Assembly: GCF_008974145.1 (NCBI RefSeq)
Contig: NZ_BJKP01000003.1
Span: forward strand, 115,411 to 179,410
Source: Microcystis aeruginosa NIES-4325
GTDB taxonomy: Bacteria; Cyanobacteriota; Cyanobacteriia; Cyanobacteriales; Microcystaceae
DNA: 64,000 bases
Reading direction: 5' to 3'
Every line of letters starts with the position of its first letter. The first letter of the stretch is position 1. The notes under the pieces are model-generated. The model ran no database searches. It was not told the DNA's origin and saw nothing but the letters and a program-made list of their open reading frames with translations. Made by a program: the position numbers and the translations under genes. Below are positions 37,558-47,404 of the stretch, piece after piece.

Positions 37558-38171
37558 ATCTAGAAGAAGAGCAGTTTCCCGAAGAAGTCAATCTTAGCGG
37601 CCTACCGAAAAAACCCCGTTGGTATGCCGTGCAGGTGGCATCCGGTTGTGAGAAACGGGTCAAAGCTAATTTGGAACAGCGCATCCACACCCTCGATGTG
37701 GCCGATCGCATTCTACAAGTCCAGATTCCCCAAGCGGCCACCGTCAAAGTCCGCAAGGATGGTTCGCGGCAGCACGGCGAGGAAAAAGTCTTCCCCGGTT
37801 ATGTCCTGATCAGAATGATCATGGATGATGACGCTTGGCAGGTGGTAAAAAACACCCCCCACGTGATCAACTTTGTCGGGGCTGAACAAAAGCGGCGCTA
37901 CGGACGCGGCCGCGGTCACGTCACCCCGTTACCCTTGAGTATGTCAGAAGTCGATCGCATCTTCAAACAAGCTCAGATTCAAGAACCCGTCGTCAAAATC
38001 AATATGGAGGTTGGCGATCAAATCTTGGTTCTATCCGGTCCATTTAAGGACTTTGAAGGGGAAGTGATCGAAGTTAGTCCCGAGCGCGGCAAACTCAAGG
38101 CCCTGCTCTCCATTTTTGGTCGGGATACCCCGGTCGAATTGGAATTTAATCAAGTCGAAAAACAAAACTAA
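37554..38171 (+). CDS. nusG: Transcription termination/antitermination protein NusG
   Basis: A 205-residue NusG. The NGN domain has RWYAVQVASGCEKRVKANLEQRI and EEKVFPGYVLIRM; the C-terminal KOW domain has VGDQILVLSGPFKDFEGEVIEVSPERGKLKALLSIFGRDTPVELEFNQVEK. It links RNA polymerase with Rho or the leading ribosome. It begins inside the end of secE and ends 3 bp before rplK, so all are translated from one mRNA. Confidence 0.97.
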   Translation: MNLEEEQFPEEVNLSGLPKKPRWYAVQVASGCEKRVKANLEQRIHTLDVADRILQVQIPQAATVKVRKDGSRQHGEEKVFPGYVLIRMIMDDDAWQVVKNTPHVINFVGAEQKRRYGRGRGHVTPLPLSMSEVDRIFKQAQIQEPVVKINMEVGDQILVLSGPFKDFEGEVIEVSPERGKLKALLSIFGRDTPVELEFNQVEKQN

Positions 38172-38174
38172 ATC

Positions 38175-38600
38175 ATGGCTAAAAAAGTCGTCGCAATTAT
38201 TAAACTAGCTTTACCTGCTGGCAAGGCTAACCCTGCTCCTCCGGTCGGTCCTGCTTTAGGTCAACACGGGGTAAATATTATGGCGTTCTGTAAAGATTAC
38301 AACGCTAAAACCGCCGATCAGGCCGGAATGATCATCCCTGTGGAAATCTCCGTTTTTGAGGATCGTAGTTTTACCTTTGTCCTCAAAACTCCTCCCGCGT
38401 CCGTTCTCATCCGCAAAGCGGCTGGTGTGGAAAGAGGTTCCAACGAACCTAACAAGAAATTTGTCGCCACCATTACCCGCGACCAATTACGGGAAATCGC
38501 TCAGACTAAAATGCCCGATCTTAACGCTAACGACATCGAAGCGGCCATGAATATTGTGGCGGGGACGGCCAGAAATATGGGTGTCAAGATCTCAGACTAA
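38175..38600 (+). CDS. rplK: 50S ribosomal protein L11
   Basis: A 141-residue L11 with [43 protein letters not shown] at the N-terminus and the rRNA-binding C-terminal domain. It forms the GTPase-associated centre of the 50S subunit. ATG 38175 lies 3 bp after nusG; rplA follows after 55 bp. Confidence 0.97.
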   Translation: MAKKVVAIIKLALPAGKANPAPPVGPALGQHGVNIMAFCKDYNAKTADQAGMIIPVEISVFEDRSFTFVLKTPPASVLIRKAAGVERGSNEPNKKFVATITRDQLREIAQTKMPDLNANDIEAAMNIVAGTARNMGVKISD

Positions 38601-38655
38601 ATCTTATTACGGGGAGAAGCCCAGCTTCGTTATCACCCAAGGAGCAACAAATCAG

Positions 38656-39369
38656 ATGGTAAAAAAAGTTTCACGACGTTTGCGAGATGCCCAGGCTAAG
38701 GTAGAAAATAAAGCCTACGAGCCATTGGAAGCACTGACATTATTAAAGGAATTAGCGACGGCGAAATTCGACGAAACCGCCGAAGCTCATATTCGTTTAG
38801 GTATCGATCCTAAATATACCGACCAACAACTGCGGACAACGGTAAGTTTACCCAAAGGAACCGGACGCACGGTGCGAGTAGCGGTCATTACTCGCGGGGA
38901 AAAGGTACAGGAAGCGAACAACGCCGGGGCTGATATCGTTGGTTCAGAAGAATTAATCGAAGAAATCGCCAAGGGGATGATGGATTTCGAGGTGTTGATC
39001 GCCACCCCCGATATGATGCCGAAAGTGGCGAAATTAGGTCGTCAACTCGGTCCACGGGGTTTAATGCCCTCACCGAAAGGGGGAACCGTAACCACGGATT
39101 TAACTGGGGCGATCTCTGAGTTTAAAGCGGGTAAATTGGAATTCCGGGCCGATCGCACCGGAATCGTTCACGTTCAATTTGGTAAAGCTTCCTTTAGTTC
39201 CGAGGATCTGTTAATCAATTTGAAAGCTTTACAGGAAACGGTGGACAAAAACCGTCCTTCTGGGGCCAAAGGTCGTTACTGGCGTACAGTTTACGTTTCT
39301 TCTTCCATGGGTCCATCGATTCAAGTGGATATTAGCGCCCTGCGGGATCTGAAATTAGCAGAAGGTTAA
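38656..39369 (+). CDS. rplA: 50S ribosomal protein L1
   Basis: A 237-residue L1 from ATG 38656 ([13 protein letters not shown]), which gives the usual family length; a longer frame from 38554 overlaps rplK and is not a real extension. [14 protein letters not shown] text ([51 protein letters not shown]) holds the L1 signature. L1 forms the mobile L1 stalk and often represses its own mRNA. A terminator follows at once. rplJ and rplL, which commonly follow rplA in cyanobacteria, are absent. Confidence 0.96.
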   Translation: MVKKVSRRLRDAQAKVENKAYEPLEALTLLKELATAKFDETAEAHIRLGIDPKYTDQQLRTTVSLPKGTGRTVRVAVITRGEKVQEANNAGADIVGSEELIEEIAKGMMDFEVLIATPDMMPKVAKLGRQLGPRGLMPSPKGGTVTTDLTGAISEFKAGKLEFRADRTGIVHVQFGKASFSSEDLLINLKALQETVDKNRPSGAKGRYWRTVYVSSSMGPSIQVDISALRDLKLAEG

Positions 39370-39394
39370 TGACAGTTATTTTTCTTTGAAAAAG

Positions 39395-39420
39395 CCTCCA
39401 AGTGATTGGGGGTGTTTTTT
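39395..39420 (+). terminator. Rho-independent terminator after rplA
   Basis: CCTCCAA (39395-39401) pairs with TTGGGGG (39406-39412, one T-G pair) over a 4-nt loop, then TGTTTTTTT. It ends the rplKA transcript 25 bp after rplA. Confidence 0.8.
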
Positions 39421-39511
39421 TAGCTTGATCGCCCGATTGATATAGAATCAAAAGGCTACACTCAAGATTAATCGCTTGAATTATTCTCTTGTATCTGTTC
39501 TTAAAGCCAGC

Positions 39512-40420
39512 GTGTGGATTGTAGATTCCCCTAATACTCGTATTTTAGCCCCTAGTGCGATCGCTCTTGGTAACTTTGATGGTTTGCACCTAGGTCATCA
39601 AACCGTCCTACAGCCAATTTTTCAGGATCACCCCGCTTATCCCACCGTTGTTAGTTTTACTCCCCACCCGCGGGAATTTTTTACGGGAGAAAAATGGCAA
39701 TTATTAACTCCTCTAGGGGAAAAAGTAGAGGTTTTAGAGAATTTAGGCGTTAAACAATTAGTTTTACTGCCTTTTTCGTCTAAATTAGCTTCCCTGACTC
39801 CCTTGGCTTTTATCGAACAGATTTTAGTAGAAAAATTACAGGCTAAATCGATCAGTGTTGGTCAAGATTTTCGCTTCGGTTATCGTCGTCAAGGTACAGC
39901 GGAAGATTTATTACAGATCGCCTCTCAATTTAATATTAAAGTCGAGATTGTTGGTTTAAAAAACTGTGGGACGGGTCGAATTAGTAGTTCCCTAATTCGT
40001 CAAGCTTTGGCAGCGGGAAACGTTGAGCAAGCTGGACAAATGTTAGGTCGTCCCTACAGTTTAACCGGTCGTGTGGTCATCGGGCAACAGCTAGGCAGAA
40101 CATTAGGTTTTCATACCGCTAATCTACAGGTTCCCCCCGATAAATTATTGCCGCGATTCGGGGTTTATTGCGGTTGGGTGCATCTCGATGGTTCTCGTTT
40201 ACCAGCAGTTATGAACATCGGTTATCGTCCCACGATCGAGGGAAAAACTATCAGTGTGGAAATCCATTTATTGGATTGGTCGGGCAATGTATATGATCGT
40301 ATTTTAACGATGGATTTAGTGCAATTCCTGCGACCAGAACAGAAATTTAATTCTCTTGATCGATTAAAAAATCAGATCGAGATAGACTGCGATCGCTCTC
40401 GGTTAATTCTAAGTTCTTAA
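39512..40420 (+). CDS. ribF: Bifunctional riboflavin kinase / FAD synthetase
   Basis: About 302 residues from GTG 39512, whose VWIVDSP matches the usual MWV-type start; a TTG at 39476 would add 12 residues. The N-terminal FAD-synthetase domain has IALGNFDGLHLGHQTVL (the HxGH nucleotidyltransferase motif) and GQDFRFGYRRQG; SSSLIRQALAAG resembles the ISSTxIR motif. The C-terminal riboflavin-kinase domain has GRTLGFHTANL and PAVMNIGYRPTIEG. It makes FMN and FAD from riboflavin. It lies alone after the ribosomal group. Confidence 0.93.
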   Translation: MWIVDSPNTRILAPSAIALGNFDGLHLGHQTVLQPIFQDHPAYPTVVSFTPHPREFFTGEKWQLLTPLGEKVEVLENLGVKQLVLLPFSSKLASLTPLAFIEQILVEKLQAKSISVGQDFRFGYRRQGTAEDLLQIASQFNIKVEIVGLKNCGTGRISSSLIRQALAAGNVEQAGQMLGRPYSLTGRVVIGQQLGRTLGFHTANLQVPPDKLLPRFGVYCGWVHLDGSRLPAVMNIGYRPTIEGKTISVEIHLLDWSGNVYDRILTMDLVQFLRPEQKFNSLDRLKNQIEIDCDRSRLILSS

Positions 40421-40713
40421 CCTCAGTTATCAGTTCACTGTTTTACTGGACGGCTACGCCGTGCCTTTGGCAACACAGCAAAAAAGCTCCCAACTCCGGC
40501 ACTCCAGTGCAGTCTTAACGAGTAATTTAGATAGTCAACAGCTTAACTAATTTTCTCCCTGCTCACAACCCTAACCCCGATTAGCTCCCTAGCAGAAAAT
40601 TTCCCGCCATTGTCTGTCAACTTTTCTCGCTAGTGTGGGCAAATTAGGAAAAGAATCGTTAAGATCAAAAAAACTTAACATTAATCTTCTTGAGAAAATC
40701 CCCCATTTGTGCT

Positions 40714-41637
40714 ATGAGAGACGCTATTGATATTTTGATGGAAAATTTGAGCCAGAGCATCGTCGGCCAAACCGAATCGATTCGCATTGTGCTGGTGGCT
40801 TTACTCAGTGGTGGCCACGCTCTCCTGGAAGATGTCCCCGGAGTCGGCAAAACCCTCTTAGCTAAATCCTTAGCGCGTTCAATTAACGGTCGTTTCCAAC
40901 GGGTACAATGCACCCCCGACCTCCTTCCTAGTGATATCACGGGAACGACGATTTGGAACCCCAACAGTCGCGAATTTGAATTTATCCCCGGCCCCGCTTT
41001 TGCTAACGTCCTCTTGGCCGATGAAATCAACCGGGCCACCCCGCGCACCCAATCGGCACTTCTAGAAGTCATGGAAGAAAAACAAGTTACCATCGATGGA
41101 GAAGCGCGGCCGGTCCCCCAACCCTTCTTTGTTATCGCCACCCAAAATCCGATCGAATATCAAGGCACTTTTCCGCTTCCAGAAGCGCAAATGGACCGTT
41201 TTGCCGTTTGCCTGAGTTTGGGTTATCCCAGCGCCACAGAAGAACTAAAAATGTTACAAAGACAGCATTCTCAAGAGACAGTTAAATCCCTAGAAGCTTG
41301 TATTTCCCTAGAACAGGTGGGAGAATTGCAAAGATTAGTCAGTCTAGTCCGGGTAGCTCCTGCTTTACAGCAATATATCGTCGATTTAGTCCGCGCTACC
41401 CGTGATCACGAAGATATTAGTTTAGGAGTCAGTCCCCGGGGTTGTGTGGTTTTGCAAAAAGCAGTTCAAGCTTACGCTTTCCTCGAAGGTCGCGATTATG
41501 CTATTCCCGATGATGTTAAGTTTATTACTCCCTACGTCTTCTGCCATCGTCTGATTCCTAGTCACGGTCGTCAAGCTAAAGCTATCGTGGAAAGACTTCT
41601 ACAATCGGTGGCGATCGAGGATCGTATCTATGCTTAA
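40714..41637 (+). CDS. MoxR-type AAA+ ATPase
   Basis: A 307-residue AAA_3 ATPase from ATG 40714. Walker A is in LLEDVPGVGKTLLAKSLA, Walker B in NVLLADEINRATPRTQSALLEVMEEKQVTIDGE, sensor 1 in FFVIATQNPIEYQGTFPLPEAQMDRFA. A lid domain follows. MoxR proteins act as chaperones, usually with a von Willebrand A or DUF58 partner; none is adjacent here because the next gene runs in the opposite direction. It ends 14 bp from the ictB stop (convergent). The 293-bp gap before it shows no gene. Confidence 0.92.
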   Translation: MRDAIDILMENLSQSIVGQTESIRIVLVALLSGGHALLEDVPGVGKTLLAKSLARSINGRFQRVQCTPDLLPSDITGTTIWNPNSREFEFIPGPAFANVLLADEINRATPRTQSALLEVMEEKQVTIDGEARPVPQPFFVIATQNPIEYQGTFPLPEAQMDRFAVCLSLGYPSATEELKMLQRQHSQETVKSLEACISLEQVGELQRLVSLVRVAPALQQYIVDLVRATRDHEDISLGVSPRGCVVLQKAVQAYAFLEGRDYAIPDDVKFITPYVFCHRLIPSHGRQAKAIVERLLQSVAIEDRIYA

Positions 41638-41651
41638 ACTACTTTGAACCC

Positions 41652-43070
41652 CTAGAGGAGAGAATTGCCACGATCAAAACTCCTAGCGGGGGAATAACAA
41701 CGACTAGCAATTAAACCCAAAACTAACCACCAGAGGGTACTAACTTGGGGACGATACCAAACCGTATCAAAAAAACCGTGGGCAAGAATTCCAGCTATAG
41801 CGGCAATTGCCCCAATTAACCAAAAGCCTTGACTGTCCATTTTATCTCGTAAAAGTTTAATTTGATGGATGCCTTGGCCGATAGTTGTAACTAATAACCA
41901 GAGGAAACAGGTAAAACCAATGATTCCCGTTTCTACCATGATTTCTAATAGCACAGAATAGGCACTTAAAGCCGTGTATTTTGGTTTCATGAATAGGGGG
42001 TAAATTTTCTTAAAAGCATCATTACCCGGTCCGATGCCCAAAAGCGGATAAGTTTGAATCATGCGGATAACTGCATCCCAAACATTAATCCGAAAGTTAT
42101 TACTACTATCTTCCCGGCCTGCAAAAATACTCATCACCCGAATTCGCAGCGGATCCACCAATAAAATTGCCCCTAAAATCACCACGGCTAAACCCCCTAA
42201 AACTAAGGGTAAAAGCCATGTTTGCCAAAATAACGGTAGATAATTTTTGAACCAATAAAATAATAGCAATAAGAAGACGATTCCTAAGACCATCAAACCA
42301 ATCCAACCGCCACGACTCTCGGTAAAAAATAAACAAGCACCATTGGCTAAAGTTAATAAAGCCGCTAAAATTTTCGGTAGCCATCCCTGCCACACAAACA
42401 AGGCTGCACCGCTAAAAGCAATACCAGGGAATAAATAACTAGCTAATAAATTAGGATTACCGAGATAGCTATAAACCCTAGTATCCCCCGCTAATTCTGA
42501 GGTGGGATCGTTCCAAGTTGCTAACTGTTCCGCACCAAAAATTTGCTGACGAATGCCGTAAACACTGACTGCTAAGGCGGTTAAAACTAAAGTAGTCAGA
42601 ATCCAATTTGTTAGGCGTGGTGATCGCATAATTCGGGCAGTAAAGGCAAAAAAGATGAGATTGAGAGTTAATTTAATTAATCCTTCCAAAGCTGCGGTTT
42701 TAACGGGAGAAAAAGCCGTGGAAACCGTGGCAATTCCCCAGTATAAAAGCACTAAAATATGAATCGGTGTCACCCCGATTTTGCCTTCGTCCACAAGGGT
42801 TAAGAGTAGCCAATAACCAGCTATTGCTAACAATAAAAAACCGATTTGACTGGTGGAGAAAAACGGCGCGGTGGCGATAAGAAGAGAGATTAACAGCGCA
42901 CCCATCAGTTCTGTCCACTCCACAAACCTACTACCCTGTCGCCATTGACTAAAAAGGCCGACGAAACGATGCAGATAGCTATATTTTGACCAAGAAGCGG
43001 GGGAAAAGTTCAGTAGGGTGATTTGTTTCCATAAAGCATTCATAGGGTTTTTAGTTGCGGTTGTCACCAT
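41652..43070 (-). CDS. IctB family O-antigen-ligase-like membrane protein
   Basis: A 472-residue protein from ATG 43070 with about 10-11 membrane segments. SYLGNPNLLASYLFPGIAFSGAA, FFTESRGGWIGLM and YPLLGIGPGNDAFKKIYPLFM (the Wzy/WaaL C-terminal signature) place it in the IctB branch. IctB was first named for a role in inorganic-carbon accumulation but belongs to the O-antigen ligase superfamily, so its real substrate is unsettled. A longer GTG start one codon upstream is possible. Confidence 0.85.
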   Translation of the reverse strand: MVTTATKNPMNALWKQITLLNFSPASWSKYSYLHRFVGLFSQWRQGSRFVEWTELMGALLISLLIATAPFFSTSQIGFLLLAIAGYWLLLTLVDEGKIGVTPIHILVLLYWGIATVSTAFSPVKTAALEGLIKLTLNLIFFAFTARIMRSPRLTNWILTTLVLTALAVSVYGIRQQIFGAEQLATWNDPTSELAGDTRVYSYLGNPNLLASYLFPGIAFSGAALFVWQGWLPKILAALLTLANGACLFFTESRGGWIGLMVLGIVFLLLLFYWFKNYLPLFWQTWLLPLVLGGLAVVILGAILLVDPLRIRVMSIFAGREDSSNNFRINVWDAVIRMIQTYPLLGIGPGNDAFKKIYPLFMKPKYTALSAYSVLLEIMVETGIIGFTCFLWLLVTTIGQGIHQIKLLRDKMDSQGFWLIGAIAAIAGILAHGFFDTVWYRPQVSTLWWLVLGLIASRCYSPARSFDRGNSLL

Positions 43071-43188
43071 CACACTTGAGATTTAGATACCGATTGTATC
43101 TTGATTGTTGACTCTTGGGAGCGAAAAGAGTTTCAGTCTGGTGTCTTAGGACAGCTTCACACAGTCAAAACCTAATAGCATAACCAGT

Positions 43189-44832
43189 CTAAACATGGGG
43201 TGAACGTAAAGCTTGACCTAAACGAGTTAAGCCTTGGGAACAGTCAAAACGATCGAGATGTACTTCAATAAATGATAGGCGATCGATGTTACCCTGGGCA
43301 ATCGATAAAGCCTTTTCTAATTCCCCTTCTGTCTGGACTTGACAACTCCAACTTTCCCCGTTAAATACTGCCGGTAATTGGTGATATTTCCACGGTTGTA
43401 GATCATTATAAATATTATCCTGAATTACCCGCTCAATCGTGTAACCATCGTTATTAATTAAAAAGATAATTGGATTGAGATGATGACGGATAATGGTCGA
43501 AAGTTCTTGGGCAGTCATTTGAAAAGCACCATCCCCCACAAAGACGATAGGACGAGTATTGGGTGCGGCAAAAGCTACTCCTAAACAGGCGGGTATTGAA
43601 TAACCAATAGAGAGATAAAATGCTTGACCGATAAAGTCAGTTTGTTGAGGCATTAATAAATCAATTGTGGCAATAATTGCATCCCCTGTATCGGAAATAA
43701 CAAAAGATTCTTGAGCGATAAAATGATTCATTCGCTCATAGAAACGAGCATTAGTTAATTTTTGATCTGGCACGGGGATGAATTCTAAATCCTTTAATTC
43801 GGCTGCGGGTTTAATCTCTAGTGTAGCCGCTTTTTTATGACTTAGCTTATTAATTAAACCATCGATAAAATCCCCTAGGAATACCGGTTGATAAAAGTGA
43901 TGTTTAATTTTTACTTTCTCGGAATTGGCATTAATCAAATTATTGGGATTTAAATGAGCCGTAAATCCGCCTAAATTCATATCGGACATAATCGCCCCTA
44001 AACAGAGGACACAATCGGCATTTTCCACCCGTTGATTAACGTATTTGCGACTTAATGCCCCCACATAAGTGCCGATAAATTGCGGCTGCATTTCCGAAAT
44101 TGACGATTTACCTAAAATAGTGGTGGCCAAGGGATAACCCGTTACTTCTAAAAGTTTCAGCAACTTATCTTGGAGTTTAAACCGATGGAATTCTACCCCC
44201 GCTAAAATAATTGGTTTTTCCGCTTTTTCTAATAATAAAACCGCTTCTTCAATGGCTTCTTCTAAAGCGGCGGTATCCGTGAGATTATCGGTTAAATAAA
44301 TTGGATTTTCTGAGGGGATACAGGGACGATAGACCAGATCCCGAGGAATTTCGATATACACGGGACGTTTGTGATGCAAACAAGCTGCTAAAGTTTGATC
44401 GATTTGACTGGCTGCTTGGGCAGAATTAGTGAGAATAACCGAGGCAACCGTGACTTTTTCCATGATGGAAAATTGCAGATTATAATCGCCCGTGGTGTGG
44501 TGTAATAATAAATTATCCCGGCGAATCGAGCGATCGGAAGCCCCACTAATTACCACCAGGGGAACTCTTTCTGCGTAAGCACCGACCACAGCATTAACGA
44601 GGCTAAATCCCCCAACACCGTAGGTGACACAGACAGCGCCCATACCTTTGACTCGCGCGTAGGCATCGGCGGCATAACCCGCATTAAGCTCATTACAGGT
44701 GCAAACTAATTCGATCGGACTTTCCACCAAAACATCCATCAAATCGAGGACATAATCCCCTGGCACCCCAAAAATATGATTAACCCCTAAACTATGGAGA
44801 CGCTGGAATAAATATTCGCCGATGGTGATCAT
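43189..44832 (-). CDS. ThDP-dependent 2-oxoacid decarboxylase (pyruvate/indolepyruvate decarboxylase-like)
   Basis: A 547-residue ThDP enzyme of the PDC/IPDC group. The catalytic Glu is E48 in CNELNAGYAADAYAR, and the His-His pair of true decarboxylases is H111-H112 in LLLHHTTGDY. The C-terminal ThDP motif runs from GDGAFQMTAQELS to INNDGYTIE. Non-oxidative decarboxylation of a 2-oxo acid (pyruvate, phenylpyruvate or indolepyruvate) to an aldehyde is likely; acetolactate synthase lacks the HH pair. It starts at ATG 44832. Such enzymes are patchy in cyanobacteria. The next upstream gene is an acyl-CoA-dehydrogenase-like protein on the same strand, about 100 bp away. Confidence 0.85.
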   Translation of the reverse strand: MITIGEYLFQRLHSLGVNHIFGVPGDYVLDLMDVLVESPIELVCTCNELNAGYAADAYARVKGMGAVCVTYGVGGFSLVNAVVGAYAERVPLVVISGASDRSIRRDNLLLHHTTGDYNLQFSIMEKVTVASVILTNSAQAASQIDQTLAACLHHKRPVYIEIPRDLVYRPCIPSENPIYLTDNLTDTAALEEAIEEAVLLLEKAEKPIILAGVEFHRFKLQDKLLKLLEVTGYPLATTILGKSSISEMQPQFIGTYVGALSRKYVNQRVENADCVLCLGAIMSDMNLGGFTAHLNPNNLINANSEKVKIKHHFYQPVFLGDFIDGLINKLSHKKAATLEIKPAAELKDLEFIPVPDQKLTNARFYERMNHFIAQESFVISDTGDAIIATIDLLMPQQTDFIGQAFYLSIGYSIPACLGVAFAAPNTRPIVFVGDGAFQMTAQELSTIIRHHLNPIIFLINNDGYTIERVIQDNIYNDLQPWKYHQLPAVFNGESWSCQVQTEGELEKALSIAQGNIDRLSFIEVHLDRFDCSQGLTRLGQALRSPHV

Positions 44833-44934
44833 AGCAATTTTCTCGCAAAGATGAGCGGGATATCGGTGCGGAATTTTCCTTACTCACTTTCAGCCAAAAT
44901 GCCGACCGCTCTTGCTAGGAAAAGACCGACTAAC

Positions 44935-46086
44935 TTACATATCATATTTACTAATGATAGCAACTCCCAGATCTACATCTAGAGTACCTTGAGCGCCACC
45001 TCCGGGGATTAAACCGCAGAAATCTCGCAAATAACGCTCGTAATGGTTAGTTTTTAGTTGTCCTGCCCCTCCTAACAAACGTTGGGCAATCAAAACTAAT
45101 TCGATGGCACTGTCGGTAGCATAGGATTTAGCTAAGCTAGTAATCGGTTCCCAGAGAGGATCTACCTGACCAGCGGCCTCAGCTTCTAGGGATTGATAGA
45201 CGATCGAGCGACTGGTTTCTAGCAGTTTATACATTTTACCGATCTCTGCCTGTACCGATTGCATAGCGGTTAAGGGTCGATTGTAACGGATGGAATGACT
45301 GAGACTTTTGACGCAATCTTCCAAAATTGCCTCCATTCTGCCCAAAACGGGACTAACCAAGATAGAACGACGGGCGTTTAAAAATTCCTGCACATGACTT
45401 AACCCATCGGCTGCCACCATCACCGAGTCATGGGGAAGAAAAACATCATGAAAATGTACCGTTGAGATGCCAGCAGCGCGCCATCCTGCCATGGGTAAGG
45501 GAACAATTTCCACCCCGGTGAATTCTTTTTCCACCAAAAAAACCTTAAGATCGTCAAAACTATCGGTTTTATGACGGGCATAGGTCATAAAGGTATCAGC
45601 ATTGTAACCGCCAGTGGTGAAAAGTTTTTTGCCGGAAAGGATATATCCGCCTTGGGTTTCTCTGACGCAGGTGTTAAAGGAAAAAGGGTCTGCACCGTCG
45701 GTATAGGCAAAAGCGGGCGCTCTTTTCCCCGCGATCATCGGTTTCAGGTAACGTTCGATCAAGTCCTGTCGTTTTGACTTGTAGATCATTCTCATCACCG
45801 AACCGCGCAGAGAAATCACGAAGGGAAAGGATAGATCTTGACAGAGATAACCGACTCGATCGAGCATCATTCCCCAGGATAGCTGATCAGCCCCTCCACC
45901 TCCTAATTCTTGAGTCACAGGATAGGGAGTCATCCCTAAACGACAAGCTTCAGCAAAAATATCTTCTGATATACAAGTACCATTGGCATCCCGTTCTAAA
46001 ACTCCGGGGTTAATGCGTTTGCGAATAAAATTGCCAAAACGACCATCGACTTCTGCTGCTATTTTTTTGGCTAGGGTACGATTCAT
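44935..46086 (-). CDS. Acyl-CoA dehydrogenase family flavoprotein
   Basis: About 383 residues from ATG 46086 (MNRTLAKKIA; a TTG nine codons earlier is possible). AFAYTDGADPFSFNTCVRETQGGYILSGKKLFTTGGYNAD is the FAD/acyl site region, and LLGGAGQLKTNHYERYLRDFCGLIPGGGAQGTLDVDLG the C-terminal helix bundle with the conserved Arg-Asp. The family oxidises acyl-thioesters. Beta-oxidation is generally missing in cyanobacteria, so a specialised substrate, possibly a carrier-bound amino or fatty acyl group, is more likely. The sequence is quite divergent from catabolic ACADs. Confidence 0.82.
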   Translation of the reverse strand: MNRTLAKKIAAEVDGRFGNFIRKRINPGVLERDANGTCISEDIFAEACRLGMTPYPVTQELGGGGADQLSWGMMLDRVGYLCQDLSFPFVISLRGSVMRMIYKSKRQDLIERYLKPMIAGKRAPAFAYTDGADPFSFNTCVRETQGGYILSGKKLFTTGGYNADTFMTYARHKTDSFDDLKVFLVEKEFTGVEIVPLPMAGWRAAGISTVHFHDVFLPHDSVMVAADGLSHVQEFLNARRSILVSPVLGRMEAILEDCVKSLSHSIRYNRPLTAMQSVQAEIGKMYKLLETSRSIVYQSLEAEAAGQVDPLWEPITSLAKSYATDSAIELVLIAQRLLGGAGQLKTNHYERYLRDFCGLIPGGGAQGTLDVDLGVAIISKYDM

Positions 46087-46508
46087 GATGTTTTTATCAA
46101 CCTCTTGTCTCAATTTTGTCCGGATAACGATTTGTTTTCCCTATATACTTAGCAGGGCAATCGCACTTATTTTGTATAAATTGTACTTGACAAACAGACA
46201 GTTTAAGCGGTGGAGACCAGGGGCTAGACATGGCCGCTTGAATCGAGGACAGTATCTAGGGCTGGCTGAATAAATCTAAAAACCTTGTTGAGTAAGACTT
46301 TTAGACTTTTTGGAAATCAAAAAGTACGGCTCTTCGGTAATTGTTATGCAAATAATTAACTTAAAATAAAATTTGATGAGAGAGCCTATGCCCAAAAATA
46401 ACTGAAACCCATACAGGGAAAGATTTTAGGCACAAACAGGTTAATGCCAAAAGATAGACAATTGAGTTAAGATTTGATATAATAGCCAAAAACCAGAGTA
46501 TTTTACTT

Positions 46509-46728
46509 AGGGTTTGCTGAATAATGGTAAAACCTTTTTAAAATAAGGCTTTTGACCTGTTAAAATCCGATGTTAGTGCCAGAAAATCGGATTGGTATCC
46601 TCAAAAACCTTGCATTATCCTTGCTATAGTACACAAGTTAGTACGAAAGAGAGGGCAACAAAGCCTGAAACTCCTGACTCCCGACTCCTGACTCCTGACC
46701 CCACCAACAAACTTTTTCAGCAAACCCT
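46509..46728. mobile_element. 220-bp miniature element (family C) nested in the insertion sequence
   Basis: Inverted ends AGGGTTTGCTGAATAA and TTTTTCAGCAAACCCT, flanked on both sides by ACTT (46505-46508 and 46729-46732), a likely target duplication. It contains a run of CTCCTGA-type short repeats. Removing it restores a normal upstream region for the transposase ATG at 46733. Confidence 0.82.
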
Positions 46729-46732
46729 ACTT

Positions 46733-47302
46733 ATGATACTTGACAAATTTTTGAACCTAAAAGGAACCTCTATTCAAGGCTATCGACACCTAGAAAATAT
46801 CGGTATAGTTTTCCGAATCGAATCGAAAAATAAAAAAGCAACGGCAGAAGCGCGGAAAAATAAAAAACAGAAAGCGGAAAAAGAAGCGAAGCTAGAAGTT
46901 TTAAAGCGAAGTAAATATAGCCTGTTAAAAAATGAAGAAGATTTAACGGAACCCCAAAAAATCAAACTGGAAGCTATCAAAAAAACTTGGCTAAATTTGA
47001 AAGAGATGCACCAATTAAAGGAAGAATTCAGAAGGATTTACGAAACTTCAAAGAATCCGACAGAGGGAATGCTATCTATCTCGGAATGGTTGGCAAAATC
47101 CTCTAGTGTTTTTACCAAGAGTTGTCAAACAATCCGAAACTGGTTTGGAGAAATCATTAGTTATTTCGAGCGAAGAACAACGAATGGGGTGGTCGAGGGA
47201 ATCAACAATAAACTGAAAATAATAAAACGGAGAGGCTATGGCTTTAGAAACTTTCGGAATTTTTGGGTTAGAAGTATGTTATCTAGGCATCTTGTATGTT
47301 GA
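46733..47302 (+). pseudogene. ISL3 family transposase with internal deletion
   Basis: 189 codons from ATG 46733 remain in frame. The N-terminus (ILDKFLNLKGTSIQGYRHLENIGIVFRIES) and the C-terminal third (NGVVEGINNKLKIIKRRGYGFRNF with the catalytic Glu) match ISL3 transposases, which are about 400 residues. The zinc-finger part and the region with the first two catalytic Asp residues are gone, so it cannot be an active transposase. It could only be moved in trans. Confidence 0.85.
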
Positions 47303-47404
47303 TTTAGCATAAAAAGTAACGAAGAGCCATCTTTTTGCCGCAAACCCTACTCAGCGATCGGTACTCAATTGACCGATCGCTGTTTTTGGCGAGATTTTAG
47401 ATGA

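Larger units (their letters stand above)
46328..47328 (+). mobile_element. ISL3-type insertion sequence, internally deleted, with a nested miniature element
   Basis: 1001 bp bounded by imperfect inverted repeats that start GGCTCTTCGGTA and, on the other strand, GGCTCTTCGTTA, with TTATGC conserved further in. It contains one shortened transposase gene and a 220-bp insertion (46509-46728). A clean 8-bp target duplication is not seen, so the flanks have changed or it moved by deletion. It separates the ACAD and the unassigned gene. Confidence 0.85.

Noticed and set aside
38554..38655. Extension of rplA upstream to 38554
   Set aside because: It overlaps rplK and has no L1 homology; ATG 38656 gives the standard length.
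46258..47348. Outer family C element enclosing the insertion sequence as a defined feature
   Set aside because: Ends are similar but no target duplication matches, so only mentioned as a possibility.
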